Shown here one piece after another: positions 44,720-56,900 of a DNA stretch of 64,000 bases. The position numbers and the translations under genes were made by a program. Position 1 is the stretch's first letter. Every line of letters starts with the position of its first letter. This DNA comes from Entomortierella parvispora (Eukaryota; Mortierellomycota; Mortierellomycetes; Mortierellales; Mortierellaceae): the NCBI GenBank assembly GCA_963573315.1, contig OY752147.1, positions 2,294,001 through 2,358,000 of the forward strand, written 5' to 3'. The notes under the pieces were generated by a model. That model made no database searches. It had not been told where the DNA came from and worked only from the letters and a program-made list of their open reading frames with translations.

Positions 44720-46581
44720 ATGGCTCCATCTACAACACTCATGACCCTCGGCGCGGTCGCTGCCCTGGTTGGAATCGCCGTCTACCTTCCCAGTAAGTTG
44801 TCCATTTATTTCCTTTTCTTCAATCGAGATGAGCCCTTGTCGCTCGAACGTTCAACTCGGGAGAAACCTCTCGCCCCTCGAGAAAACGGAGTGAGAAACC
44901 CTGTCGACAGAAAATTAATCATCCTTTCCCCGGCGGTCTCTTTCCTCATTTAGTGCAAAGAACACAGACTCTTCTCCAAGGCCCAGCAGTGGTCGAGAAC
45001 TTTGGCATGGACAAGTGCCAGCGTGTCACTGGTGAGTTTTAGATGGAAGTCGCAAGGAAACACAGGATTTGTAATTTTGGGACAAAAAAAGCGACTGGCA
45101 CTTTTGCGGCTGTTTTTTTCTTTGATTTTCAAGAGCCATCAGAGAAAGTGGGGGAGGCTTGTTCCTGAATGAATTATCAATCACCTTGTCGGCAAGCGGA
45201 GGAGATGAAATGGACAGAGAAACAACCGGTTTCTAAACAACAACAAAACATTTGGTTTTGAATGATGGTATAGGTCCTTCTTTCTGCGATGATGTCCGCA
45301 TCCAGCGTAACCTCAACTTGGGATTCCTCGCTTGCGATCCCTCTCTTCCTTACCGCAACTTTGCCGCCAACGTGTTTGACGAGTCCAAGATGAAAGAGAA
45401 CGGTGCTCTCTGGGTTTATGATATGACCAAGGTAAGGCTTTGTTTTTTTTTCTTTTCTGTCCGGTGCCAGAATCAATCTGAGGGAATGGAAAAAAGAAAG
45501 GAAAAAGATATTAAACGCCAATTGCCCTAACAAAAATCACCCTTCTCTCTTGTAGCCCGGATCGCCCGCCGAGAAGTTGACCATCAAGAACTTTGACGGA
45601 CCTTTCCACCCTAGTGGCATCACATTCGCGCCCGTTTCCCAAGATGGTACCCCAGCTCGCGTTGTGGTCATGGTAGTGAACCATGTTCCTCTCGAGATCC
45701 CCCGCGTGGAGGTTCTGTACTACTACCCCGCCCGCAAGTCGCTCGTGTACAAGAAGACGATCTCGTCCGAGCACTTCTTTGCCGCCAACAAGATTGCGGC
45801 AACCGAATCCGAGATGGTGCATGCCAATGATGATACCCCTTCGTTCTTCTTGCTCAACGATCATGGTTACAACGTCACGGATTGGAAACGCGAGTATGAG
45901 GAAAAGTACAACTTGCCTGCTTCCTCCATGGTCTACTACAATGCTCGTGCGGATAAGGCCCAGGAGGTCGGTTGGCGTTTCCAGCTGCCTCACGCCTTGG
46001 TCGCTGCGGATGACTCGGATTCTGTCTGGATCAGTCAAGCCAAGGCTGGTACTTTGGACCTTTACAAGAACCACATGTTGTCAGAGGAGCATCAACAAGA
46101 AGAGATCATCTCTGCAGATACCCGCCAGCGTCTCAGGATCACATGGCCTGGAATGATGAACGAGGACACCCTGAACACCAAGGCCGTCAATGTCGGTCTT
46201 GATTATGACCCCGTCGCCCAATCCCTGGTCTCCCTTTCCCACACAAGATACAACAACTACCTTCAGATCGCCAAAGAAAAGTTTGCTGACAAGGATGGCA
46301 AGCCCTCTGTCGAGTCTGGTTTCGTCATCTCCAAGGCCGTCTTGTACCCAGTCCGTGTTGGTGAGACCCGCCCCAAGCCCCAAAAGGATGCTGTCTTTGA
46401 TCCCGAGGAGCGCCCTCGCCGTTACCGCCTCCAGTACTTTGTTGAGCCCAGAATCACCCACGATGGTTCAGAATTCGGTTCTCCTTCCGCTATCGCTGTT
46501 TTGGGAGGCAAGGATGGTGCTGCTGACCGTGTCTTGGTCTCCAGCCATTACGAGTCTGGCTTCTTGGATTGCTCCTTCTAA
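44720..46581 (+). CDS. Paraoxonase/arylesterase-family protein, membrane anchored
   Basis: Four exons, 44720-44792, 44954-45031, 45274-45431 and 45556-46581; phases agree, 444 aa. The N-terminus carries one hydrophobic helix (LMTLGAVAALVGIAVYLP), an uncleaved anchor as in PON enzymes. Propeller motifs: CDDVRIQRNLNLGFLAC, GALWVYDMTK, FHPSGITF, VVNHVPLEIPRVEV, ESEMVHANDDTPSFFLLNDH. These match the six-bladed PON beta-propeller with its calcium-binding Asn/Asp residues. Activity is expected on lactones or aryl esters; the substrate is unknown. The gene converges on RFC4, with 149 bp between the stops. Confidence 0.8.
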
Positions 46582-46730
46582 ATCCGCTTTCGTTGCTTTG
46601 TTTTCAAATCGCCCTTTTTATCCTTAGTTATTATACAAATAATATATCATCCAACCGCATATCAATGCAAAATATATCCGAAGCAAATTGAGTCTGCAAA
46701 GACAAACAACATGATTTATATTCAACATTT

Positions 46731-48307
46731 CTAAGCTGAAATAGTGGCCACACGAGTCATCATATTCAACAGTTGCAGTTGTTCATCAGCACCATCCGAG
46801 AGGGCCTTGTCGACATCTCCGAAGACTTCTGCGATCTGTGCCTTCTGGATCGAGCTCAGAGTTTCCGTTCTCAGGAGACGCATGTGCAGCTGTGACAAAA
46901 TCCTGGAGGCCGAATGGCCATCTGCGACCACATCCGTAACCACACTCGAAATCTTTTTGTAATCCCGAGTACGCCAGCATGCTTCCAATCCGTCAATCAC
47001 ATCTTCCGGTACCGTCTAATAAAATATGTTAAAAAGAACAAAGGTCAGACTATAGCAAAAAAGAATATGAGAGCGAGACTCGGTGCAAGATCAGAAAAAG
47101 AGAATTACCCCTGCAATATCTGCAATCACATCTACGCCAATTTCTGCGTCCTTGCCTATCAAACGCGAGGCACTCTGGAGGTACATGATGGCCTTTCTCA
47201 AATCACCCTCCGAAATTCGAATGAGACTCAAGATGGCCTCGGGTGAGATCTTGACGTCCTCCTCTCTGCAAATCAGCTCGAGTCGATCCTTGCTGTGCTT
47301 TTCCTCCAGGGGCTTGAAACGGAACTTTGCACAACGCGATGCCAGAGGCTCAATGATACGAGTGACATAATTGCAAATCAAGCAGAAACGGGTCAATTTT
47401 GAGTATGTTTCCATAGTGCGACGCAAGGCTGACTGGGCATCCGCTGTCATGGAGTCGGCTTCGTCCAGGATGATGATCTTGTAAGGCGGGCAGTTCTGAG
47501 AGCTACATAAATAGAGGAAAACTATCAGAAACTACAATTTTAAGGTGGATGGTGCTCTTTCTTTCATATTCTTACCCAATGTTATGAGAGACAGTAGAAC
47601 GAGCAAAGTTCTTGACCTTTTCACGGATGACAGAGATACCACGCTCATCCGAAGCGTTCAGTTCCAATACACGAGATCCAATCATCTCAGGCCTATATGT
47701 TATAAAAACAAAGTAAAGGAAGGGTCGAAATATTAAACGTTTTAGCTACTAGTCAGGAGAGATGATAATTTCTCAGGAAGAGAGAAGTAGCAGTCCGTAA
47801 TCCGTACCCGTAGATATCTCGGGCAAGGGCCAAAATAGTCGAGGTCTTTCCGGTTCCTGGTGGCCCATAGAAAAGCAAGTGAGGCAACTGGAGGCATAGC
47901 AAGCTGTTAGAGGCGGTTTTGTTAGGCTTGGCGACAGTTAAAATAACCAGTCTAGACGCTTTACATTCTGCGACTCCATGGTTTTCTTGAGGACCGCAAC
48001 AGCTTGCTCCTGTGAACTAATGTCATCCATGGTCTTTGGGCGGCTAGTGTAAAAATTGGTGGCAAAAATCAACCTTTGATCTTTCGCATTCATGGAGCAG
48101 ACAGTAATTCAGCCTTGATCTTTGTCCATAAAACGACGTCTCTTCAAGGAAATTGAGGATGGGATGATGAATTGCATCGGTGGACCAGCGCACTCACTAT
48201 TTCTCAATCCAGGGCTTGTTGGCTGCAGCAGCAGCATGAGAGGCGGCGGCGGTGGCAGCTGACGCAGGGCCTCCAGCTCTTGGTCTATAGAAAAAGGACG
48301 ACGACAT
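46731..48307 (-). CDS. RFC4: Replication factor C subunit (human RFC4 / yeast Rfc2 type)
   Basis: Six exons, 48198-48307, 47965-48043, 47808-47887, 47576-47692, 47109-47502 and 46731-47015; total 1065 nt, 354 aa, all phases consistent. An Ala-rich N-terminus leads to [15 protein letters not shown] (RFC box II). Then [20 protein letters not shown] (Walker A), [21 protein letters not shown] (Walker B) and [20 protein letters not shown] with the SRC-type motif (here SRCAKFRF). The C-terminal collar domain ends [14 protein letters not shown] and YLQSASRL fit the RFC4/Rfc2 branch. It is part of the pentameric clamp loader that places PCNA on DNA. Divergent from the first DUF1761 gene. Confidence 0.93.
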
Positions 48308-48760
48308 GGCGTGGTGTGATGGGATAGAAATAGAGAGAGTCGGGAGAGTGGGTTTATCGGCAAAGTCCTGGGTCCTTGAGTCGAATTTCCTACAAGGCGA
48401 TGAATGAAGGAATAAAGGAATGAAGGGATGAAGGGATGAAGGGCTGGGCTGATTTGGTGGCGACAATGTCGCGTCCTGATTCAAACAACAAATCTCAGAG
48501 AGGGAGAAAGGAGCGAGATCAGGATTACACCCTTAAGCCACCTCCGTGCTTCTCTGCTCTTATGGTAGGTCAGTGAGAGACAAGGGAGGAAAAAAAAAAG
48601 AGGTCTCACACCACAGGAATGGACGCATGCAGTCGTGTGTTCATCCTCATTCCTTCTTCTCTTTCTTCTCTTGCTTTCTCTCATTCGCCTTACTTGCCTA
48701 CTCTTCCTACCCACCTACCTACCTATCGACCCATCTAATAACTCACGCCCTCCTTCTAGT
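48308..48760. promoter_or_regulatory. Divergent promoter, RFC4 / DUF1761 copy A
   Basis: About 450 bp. A block at about 48590-48625 (GAGGTCTCAC, CCACAGGAATGGACGCA) recurs upstream of copy B at about 52280-52312. It belongs to the duplicated unit and may hold conserved control elements. Confidence 0.5.
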
Positions 48761-49835
48761 ATGATCCATGTTCCTTTCGTCAACGGAGGATCCGTCAGTA
48801 AGTTGCCTGTCCGCCTGTCGATCTGCTCTGAAGCTCCGACCTTCATTCTACCAATTGACGCGACTGGTCTTCGCTCGTTAACACTTCGTCTACTTACTCA
48901 ATAGTCGTCGGTGCCCTCTACAACCAGCTCGCTGGCGCCCTTGTCTACGGCCCTCTCTTTGGAAAGGTTTGGGTTGAGGCCATGAACAAGGTACTGTGCT
49001 CTCACCAGGGTTTGTGGCACTCAATCACATCCTTGCCTTTTCCTTGAAAGCAACATAGTTCTTTTTTTTTTTTTTTGCTCATTTTTGTTCCACCATGCAA
49101 AACTCGATCTGTAGGACAAGGGAGGCGAAGGTTGGGAGGGCCAAGATGAGTGCAAGAAGGCACTCCCAGTGTTGCTCCTCAAAGAGTTTGTTTTGAATGG
49201 CGGCAAGGTAAGGAGACAGTCCGAAAGAGAGAAGCTCGCTAGACCAATGGACTTGACAACCCATTGGCAAGAAGACTTCCTCTTTACAATGTCCTCATAA
49301 TGACCACCCAAAGTGGAGTGCCTTCTCTAAGAACCCTCTTTTTCTAAAACTTCCTAGGCTTGGTTTACAGGATTGCTTTTGAACTTGACACAGGCTCGCA
49401 CAATGTCCCAGGCTGCCCAACTCGGCGCCTTCCTATACTTTGGTGTCCTTGTCCCCTCCGTCATCTCCGAGAGCATGTGGGAGAAGCGTCCTTGCGACTT
49501 GCAAAAGTTTAAGCTCCTCAGCGGATTCAGCAGCACTGTGTTGCTTGCCTGCGTCCTTCACTGGTGGGGAACTGCCTAAAGCACCAGCTGTCCGAGACAA
49601 TGAACCCATGACAAGAAACAGAAAAACTCGATTGTTTGTTCAAATCATCCCATAAAACATGTATATAACTCATGAGCCGTTCGCTCCCTTCTCTCGAGTG
49701 TGTCATCCTCATTGTCCTCAGGATTGCAGACGCTTCTCTGTTAGAACGAAAATAGTTCTGACTACAGATGAGCTCACAAGAAGCAGGTGTCGTATCACCA
49801 ACAACAACAGCAGGCATGGTCAAAGGTCTTCCTTT
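48545..49835. repeat. Duplicated segment, left copy (DUF1761 A)
   Basis: Sequence from the 5' leader through all four exons and introns and about 250 bp of 3' flank is repeated at about 52255-53500 in the same orientation. Shared 3' landmarks include TAAAGCACCAGCTGTCCGAG and GGCATGGTCAA. Boundaries are estimated by eye. Confidence 0.8.
48761..49579 (+). CDS. DUF1761 membrane protein, copy A (intact)
   Basis: Four exons, 48761-48797, 48905-48990, 49115-49207 and 49358-49579; 145 aa. Helix 1 carries VGALYNQLAGALVYGPLFGK followed by VW, the DUF1761 signature of the type 'G.L.Y.PLFGK.W'. A soluble loop holds GGEGWEGQDECKK. Later helices are WFTGLLLNLTQA, AAQLGAFLYFGVLVPSVIS and LSGFSSTVLLACVLHWW. 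Small four-helix membrane proteins of this family are found in bacteria and fungi and have no established function. It is divergent from RFC4 and repeated 3.65 kb downstream. Confidence 0.78.
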
Positions 49836-49923
49836 CACACAGGCTAGAATTTAAGCAGAGGCCGAAATTTGTATTAAACATTGCTATCGTAAGGTACGAA
49901 TGGGGAGGGCGGCGGTTTCATGA
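49580..49923. other. 3' flank between DUF1761 A and the Crinkler-type gene
   Basis: About 340 bp. The first 250 bp belong to the duplicated unit. No gene. Confidence 0.5.
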
Positions 49924-52144
49924 TCATAAGGCAGGGCTTTGGATACCTGGTAGTTTGCCGGTTGATGCCGGTTCCAAATCAATCTTCAACACAAATTGCT
50001 TCACTGGCTGTATCAGCAGTGGGACTCTTAACTCCTGGAAGTCGTCGTAAATATCACCTGGAACCACAAAAACTAAGCAAGCCTCTTCAGACGAGTGAAT
50101 CCATCCTTCGTCAACAAGACTATTGAGAAGCTTTGAGAACAGCTGTCCACTGACTTCATGTCTCTTGGATACCGTAACTTGAAACAGGTGTCTTGGCGAT
50201 AACTGTGGTATCCACAATGTCCCTGCAGGCACTGTCGGAACAACCTCTTTAAAAAACTCCAGATTTGGCTTGACCGGGAGGTTAAAGGTGGTGCTTGTCT
50301 TATTGTGAAGATCCTTGATGTGAAAACTATACCCGCCTTTCCGAAAGATGTGTCGTACATATAGTTCAAACATGGGTCCCTTGGCGACTCCGACGTCGAT
50401 GCGAACGAGTTTCTTCAGGATTTGTTTCCAAGTCTCATCTTGCAGCATGACAGAGACTTTGTTGAGGATATAATCTGACGCCCATTCCAATCGGAAGTCT
50501 CTATGATCGTCCGTAGGCCAGAGATGAAGTAGATGGCTCGTGTATTCTAGCGATTCCTTCCTTTGCTCAAAGCATTGCATCATCGCCATCGGATTGCTGG
50601 CAAAGTCGATTGCTTTCAAAACACGAGCACAGGCACTGTTCTTTGCGTCGGCAATATTATCGGGATTGAGACTCAATGCGTTCATTGGTGTTTCAAGGAC
50701 ATACCTCGGCACACCACCAATCTTGGAGTAAAGGTCCGTTAGTAAATCCTCGGAAACCACTTTGAAGGCCTGAACAGAGCTCCGGCACTGCTCTAATTCT
50801 TCCAGCGTCCATGGTGCCATGTAGTAGCGCCACGTCACTCGTTTGTCAACTTCCTTGTATTGGTTGAGATCCGAATATAACGTCTTCGGCGATGCTGATA
50901 TGATTGTCCGTGCACTCTCCAGTTGTGGATTTGGTGAGCTGTCGACTAAATACCATGTCTCGGGCTGGTCGAGGAAGGGCCGAAAGTCTTCAATGTCCCC
51001 ATAGCGTAGAACAGTTAGTCCACCAAATACGTAACACTTGGAGCCCCCTTTTTCTTGGAAAATCACGATGGGTGGTTTATCTTCGCACGCTGTAGCAAGA
51101 AGTCGAATGGCGAGGTAGACGAGAAACGCCGATTTTCCGATACCTGATGTACCTATGGCGACAATGCGTTTCCGAGTGTCATCCTAAGCGCTGTTTTGGA
51201 ATTTTGGGATAATCTCGGTGTACAGATCCCTGTAAGCTTGTCGAACATATAAATCTCTCGTTCGGACCACAGGAAAGATACGCCGCTTGGTAGGGCTGGC
51301 AGAGCTTTGAGATGTGGATAGAATTTCCGTATCTTGGAAAGGTGAGTTCTGCATTGCACGGGCGGTTTTCCGCAGGGAGGAGAATGAGTTATCACCGCCA
51401 GCTGAAGAGCCAAGGAATCGAAGCACAGAGACTCTCTCTTTATCGTCAAGACGGGAAAGCGAGATATCGTCATCCTCCAGAGCCTTTTCTGTAAGTCCAG
51501 CCTCTTCAGTCGCAGCCCTCAGCGTGTATTTGAGTACGTCAAGACGAGCCTTCTTGGGAGGAGGTGCTACCAGGATAAAAGGCAGATGTCGAGGTAAGTA
51601 TTCCAGGGTTTTAACAACACCAGTGGTGTTTACGACTGAATGAAAGACAAGACACCAATAGAAATAACCCACGGATGTCCTCTTCTCGACTCCCTTTAAA
51701 ATGTATCAGAGAGGGGGAAAATGACAAATATTAGTCAATCGCTCGCAAAACACTGTGCTTTCTGGCCCTGCTGAAACTGGTTTTCGCCTGGGACAAACCT
51801 TTGGGCACCTCAACAATGATGTATATGTTGTCGTCAAGGCCCTCAGGGAACAGCTTGGAAAGGATCGTCCTTGGGCTGTCAAGTTTCGTCTTGTTGTCCA
51901 TATCGCCAAGTGTGAGGGTGCACTTCTCTCCTGTACTCTTGCTGGCGTCGATGGGAATCACGGCTCGCCAGAGAACTAGGTGTCTAGCTTCCACCTCATT
52001 GTTCTTGAGCACCTTCAGGCCCTTCGATATGATGGCTTCTTTGAGTACGGCGACTGTCTTATCAGATGATATCTCAATAAGGAACGGCTCTAATGAGTTC
52101 TCGCCGTTGATGAGACAGTAGAGTGTGAGAGTGGTTGCCGCCAT
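49924..52144 (-). pseudogene. Crinkler (CRN)-type protein with one in-frame stop
   Basis: Exon 1 is 51799-52144 and exon 2 begins at 51566 after a 232-nt intron (donor GTTTGT, acceptor CTGGTAG). Exon 1 encodes the ubiquitin-like CRN header, including HLVLWRAVIP and the PRTILSKLFPEGLDDNIYII stretch. Exon 2 has a linker, then RTRDLYVRQAYRDLY before the P-loop GTSGIGKS and a long C-terminal domain (EWASDYILNKVSVML; GPMFELYVRHIFRKGGY; FLKIDLEP-like end) similar in layout to NTPase plus nuclease-like CRN proteins. A TAG at 51184-51186 lies in frame between the linker and the P-loop; the frame is open on both sides (49924-51183 and 51187-51566). No donor is present that would splice it out. CRN proteins are host-targeted or inter-microbial effectors in oomycetes, chytrids and Mucoromycota. 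Recent nonsense inactivation or an assembly error are the likely explanations. Confidence 0.78.
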
Positions 52145-52406
52145 GTCGCTTTCGCTTTTGTTGGTAATGGAGAAATGCGGAGTACAGTATGTGAATGGAC
52201 GCGTTCGACGGGGTGGCTTGGCTGCGGGACAGGACAGGCAAACGCGCATGAGAGACGCGCGACAGTAATAGGCAAAAAAGAGGTCTCACCCCACAGCACG
52301 AATGGACGCATACCTTCTCGCCTTCCTTCTCCATGTCCTCTCACCCAACTTGCCTTACTTACCTACCCTAACCTACTTATCTAATATCCCGCTCCGTCCC
52401 CCCAGT
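52145..52406. promoter_or_regulatory. Short divergent promoter, Crinkler gene / DUF1761 copy B
   Basis: Only 262 bp separate the two start codons. The right part (about 52255-52320) is homologous to the leader of DUF1761 copy A, so the Crinkler gene borders the duplicated promoter directly. Confidence 0.5.
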
Positions 52407-53500
52407 ATGATCCACATTCCTTTCGTCAACGAGGATCCGTCAGTAAGTTGCCCTGTCCGCCTGCACGCACCATCGATCTGGTCTGAAGCTCCGACCTTCA
52501 TTCTACAGTACCAATTGACGCGACTGGCTTTACTTATTAACACCTTGTCCTTATTTACTCAATAGTCGTCGGTGCCCTCTACAACCAGCTCGCTGGCGCC
52601 CTTGTCTACGGCCCTCTCTTCGGAAAGGTTTGGGTTGAGGCCATAAACAAGGTATGTATGTATTGTGCTCTCACCAGGGTTTTGTGGCACTATGCAATTA
52701 CATCCTTGCCTTTTCCTTGAAAGCAACAAAGTTTTTTTTTTGCTCATTTTGTTCCACCATGCAAAACCCGATCTGTAGGACAAGGGAGGCGAAGGATGGG
52801 AGGGCCATGATGAGTGCAAGAAAGGACTCCCAGTACTACTCCTCAAGCAGTTTGTTTTGAATGCCGGCAAGGTAAGAAGACAGCCCGAGAGAGAGCAGCT
52901 CGCAAGACCGATGGACTTGGCAACCCGTTGTCAAGAGGACTTCCTCTTTACAATTTCCTCATAATGACCACCCAAAGTGGAGTGCCCTCTCTAAGAGCCC
53001 TCTTTTTCTAAATCTTCCTAGGCTTGGTTTACAGGATTGCTTTTGAACTTGACACAGGCTCGCACAATGTCACAGGCTGCCCAACTCGGCGCCTTCCTAT
53101 ACCTTGGTGTCTTTGTCCCCACCATCGTCTCTGAAAGCATGTGGGAGAAGCGTGCTTGCGACTTGCAAAAGCTAAAGCTCCTCAGCGGATTCAGCAGCAC
53201 TGTGTTGCTTGCCTGCGTCCTTCAATGGTGGGGAACTGTCTAAAGCACCAGCTGTCCGAGACAATGAACCCATGACAAGAAACAGAAAAACTCGATTGTT
53301 TGTTCAAAATCCTCCCATTAAAACGTGCACACAGCCCTAAGAGTCGTTCATTCCTCCTCTCATGGGTGTCATCCTCAACATCCCCAGGATTTGCAGACGC
53401 TACTCTGTCGGAACGAAAAAAAGTTCTAACTAGAGGTGAGCTCACAAGAAGTGGGGGCCGTATTACCAACAACAAACAACAGGCATGGTCAACTCTGTGG
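52255..53500. repeat. Duplicated segment, right copy (DUF1761 B)
   Basis: Direct repeat of about 48545-49835, including leader, exons, introns and 3' flank, about 3.65 kb downstream. Introns are also recognisably similar, which indicates a recent event. Confidence 0.8.
52407..53243 (+). pseudogene. DUF1761 membrane protein, copy B (exon 1 frameshift)
   Basis: Exons correspond to copy A: 52407-52442, 52566-52651, 52779-52871 and 53022-53243. Exons 2-4 are intact and differ from copy A by conservative changes (M to I in VWVEAINK, H to Q near the end). Exon 1 lacks one G relative to copy A (AACGAGG versus AACGGAGG), so it ends in phase 0 while exon 2 needs phase 1. Splicing at the conserved donor would shift exon 2 out of frame. 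I found no alternative ATG or donor that repairs it. The gene may be newly inactive, use an unseen upstream exon, or carry a sequencing error. Confidence 0.7.
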
Positions 53501-53949
53501 GCGGCAAACGAGAGCTTTGTGGCAAGGAGAAAAGACGACATCTCAACGCCTGGGCATGATAAGTTGATAACACGCCCGCTGCCTGTTGTTGATGTCTCGA
53601 CTGAGTGGGTGTCCAATGCAAAGAAGGGCACAAGGTGTGGGTTGGTGCCCCCAAAAAGCACTCGTTTGTGCTTCTCTTTCTCTTCCTTCCTCTCTCTCTC
53701 TCCTTCTCCCTGCCTCCGTCTCTCTCCCGCTCCTCCATCCTCCTTCAACCTCCCCATCCTTTCCGTATCTCGTCCAATTGGCCGATTTGCTCGCTTTGCA
53801 CGCTCTTGACCTTCAACCACAACTCGTTTCTATTCTCCTGGAGGCACTGTCACCCCTTTTTTGTCAAAGAAAAAAAGCGTGCTTCATCCCCCCAGAGTCA
53901 TTCATAATCATTCATAATCGACAACCACTTTTCGGTCCGAAACACAGCC
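53244..53949. other. Intergenic region between DUF1761 B and the kelch gene
   Basis: The first 250 bp belong to the duplicated segment. A CT-rich tract lies at 53665-53760. No gene seen; the 209-residue open frame on the minus strand is low-complexity Arg/Glu sequence opposite the CT tract. Confidence 0.5.
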
Positions 53950-56900
53950 ATGGTTTATTCGACAGTCCCCATGGATGAGACACCGACCGTTAGTTCGCCG
54001 ACTATAGGCAGTCGGCCGTCATCTCGGTAATTGATGCCTCTGTTATGGATGGCGTGTTTGTGCTGATTTGTCGGTCAATGGGCCGTTGTTGCTGTTATTT
54101 TTTGTTTGGACGTCTCTTCTTTGCCCCTCCCACATGGACGGACGGACAGGTGTGTGCGTTCGTGCGCTGCTGCAGTCGGCGGCCAAGTTGCAGTGCAGGG
54201 CAAGGCAAGGCAAGGCAGGGCAAAGCTGAGCTCAGCAAGGCTGGTGGACTGGGCCAGACCGAGCCATTGCGAGCGCACCGGGGGGCGGGAGCAGGAAGAA
54301 AGAGTGCGGACAAGAAGACGAGAAAGGCAGGGGAACAAAAGGGACTAAAATCAAAAGGCAGGCAAAGTCAGGAAAGGAGGCAGGATTCGCGTGTTGCGCT
54401 TTCCCTCTCCTCTCCCTCCGCTCTCCTCTCCCAACTTGACTTTCGACCGTTTTTTTTTTTTTTTTTTTTTTTTTTTTGGATGTGTCCTTTTCACACTTTT
54501 TTTTTTTTTTTTTTTGTCATTGACATCCATCCATCCATCCATCCATCCATCCATCCATCCATCCATCCATTCATCCGGTGAACTGATCGTTTCTTTCTTT
54601 CTTTCTTTTTTTCTTTCTTTCTCTCTCTCCTCTCTCCTCTCTCCTCTCTTCTCGCTCCACCCTTTTGCTGCCTCCATCCATCCTGCAAACAATCAAACAA
54701 TCATCATCTCCCTTCCCTTCTCCCTCCTCATTTCCCTTGATTAATCTCACAACGGACAGCGTCATCCACTCCCCGCCCATCTCCCCAGTCAGAAGCACCC
54801 GTTCGCCCGTCTCGAGCATCCATTCCTCATTCTCGGCCACTCCTGTCGGATCAGATCAGTACCCGCAACAAGCACGCTACCAGCAGTCGCAAGAGTACCA
54901 GCCCGTCTATCCCTCCCGATCCTCCTCACACCGCCAACAGAGACGGACCTCACATACAGCCGCGAACCAGAGTCTAGCCGACACCAGCAGCAACAGCATC
55001 AACAGCACCCACAGCTTTTCCAGTTTGACCAGTAGTGGTCGAGAAGCCCATATCGTTAGCACGAGCATCCTCAACAACACCGTCAACCAAAGCCTTAACG
55101 GTAGTAACGGTACCAACGGCAACAGCGGTAACAGCGGCAGTCTGAATAGCAACAGCAGCATCTTTTCGACTACTGTTAAACATACCCGAGGTCTCTCAAC
55201 TGGCATGTATGGTATTCTGCCATCTGGACCACAAGGACAGCAGCTACCACCCCCACCCTCCCTGTCGCCATCGCATCAACAGCAACAACAACATCAACAA
55301 TACCCTTCTAGCTCTGTTCCGTCAGATTTGCAACAGTACCAACAGCAGATAATGAGCGGCAACTCTTCTCCAACCTCTTCCGGATCTGGCACTCGTCCAT
55401 CTACGAGCGCTCAAAGATCGCACCTTCTAAACACCTCGTTCTCGTCCTCTGTTGGATCGGTGGATATCAATGGGCATGCCTCGGGACAGAGCACTGGACC
55501 TATATTGGAGATGAGCAACGGCAGTGTGCCAGACGCAACAGCCATCGCAGTTCAGTCCCAATCCGCCGATTTGGCTACAACAACACCTTCCGCAATCACC
55601 CAGGGCTCTTCTTCAACTTCAACTCCAACACGTGGCCACCAAGCTTCAGAGTCTTCCTCGTCAGCATCTCAACAGAACCTGCACCACTCCTCCCGCAGCT
55701 CTGGAAACAATCACTCGACAGGCGAACCCTCATCGCATAAGAAGCACCGGGCGAAGGCTTTGATTCCACCATCCAATGTTCCCAGACCCAGTGCCACCGT
55801 CCCTCCAGCACCCACGCCTGCAATGCATTGGTCCCGAGCCAAGGTTCACGGACAGATCCCGCCCAAGGAGTTGCGTGCGCAGACTGTGAACTTGGTTGGT
55901 GAATCGGTCTATATCTTTGGAGGAACGGATGCAAAGAGCTGCTTCAACAACCTGTATATCTTTGATGCTGGTAAGGCAAACAAGGACCCGGCAAACCCAA
56001 ATTGGAAGATCATTGAGCGACAAAGACTTATCTTGTCTGTGCTTTTTTTTTTTTTTTTTTTTGTGAATAGATACAATGCATTGGTCCCAACCAAAGACCT
56101 TTGGCTCCATTCCGCCACCCTGTCGTGCGCACTCATCTACATTGGTGGATAACAAGCGACTGTATATCTTTGGAGGAGGCGATGGACCCCATTACTTCAA
56201 TGAGGTCTATGTTTTGGACACTGGTAAGGCAGACTATAAAGCTGAATTCGCGTTCAAATGGAAACAATAGGCGACATGGGTCGAATCAATTGTTTCCTGA
56301 CACATCCTTCGACCACCGCGGTTTTATCGTCCTATTAGATACCCTCACTTGGACCAATCCCCAGACAACAGGACAGAGGCCGTGTCGGCGCCGTGCTCAC
56401 ACGACTTGCGTATACAACAATTGCATCTACGTCTTTGGTGGCGGCGATGGATTGCAGGCATTGAACGATACTTACAAGCTGGATCTGGCTGAGATGCACT
56501 GGAGCGAGGTTCACACGACTGGGCAAATCCCAATTGCTCGAGGATACCACACCAGCAACCTGATCAAATCGCAATTCATTGTCTATGGTGGAAGCGACGG
56601 ACACGAATGCTTCTCTGACGTGCATGTGCTAGACCTCGGTAAGGAACAGAAATAGAGAGAGAGATATTGTCGTGTGATGCTGACACAACAAAGAAAAGGA
56701 GGGTACCGATCGTGGTATATGAACGGAATTGTATATGAGCAAAAAGGGCTCATACAATTATCCGTCTGCCTTCTCAAATAGATACACGGGAATGGGTCAA
56801 GATTGATATCAACCGAGCTTTACCAAGATTATCACACACTTCGACTCAAGTGGGCTCGTATCTTTTTGTGGTCGGTGGCCACGACGGCAGTTGCTACTCG

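Noticed and set aside
45683..46156. 157-residue plus-strand frame inside the paraoxonase-like gene
   Set aside because: It is an Arg/Ser-rich shadow of exon 4 in another frame.
54525..54571. Possible CRISPR-like array
   Set aside because: The repeat is a simple tetranucleotide without spacers, in a eukaryotic intron.
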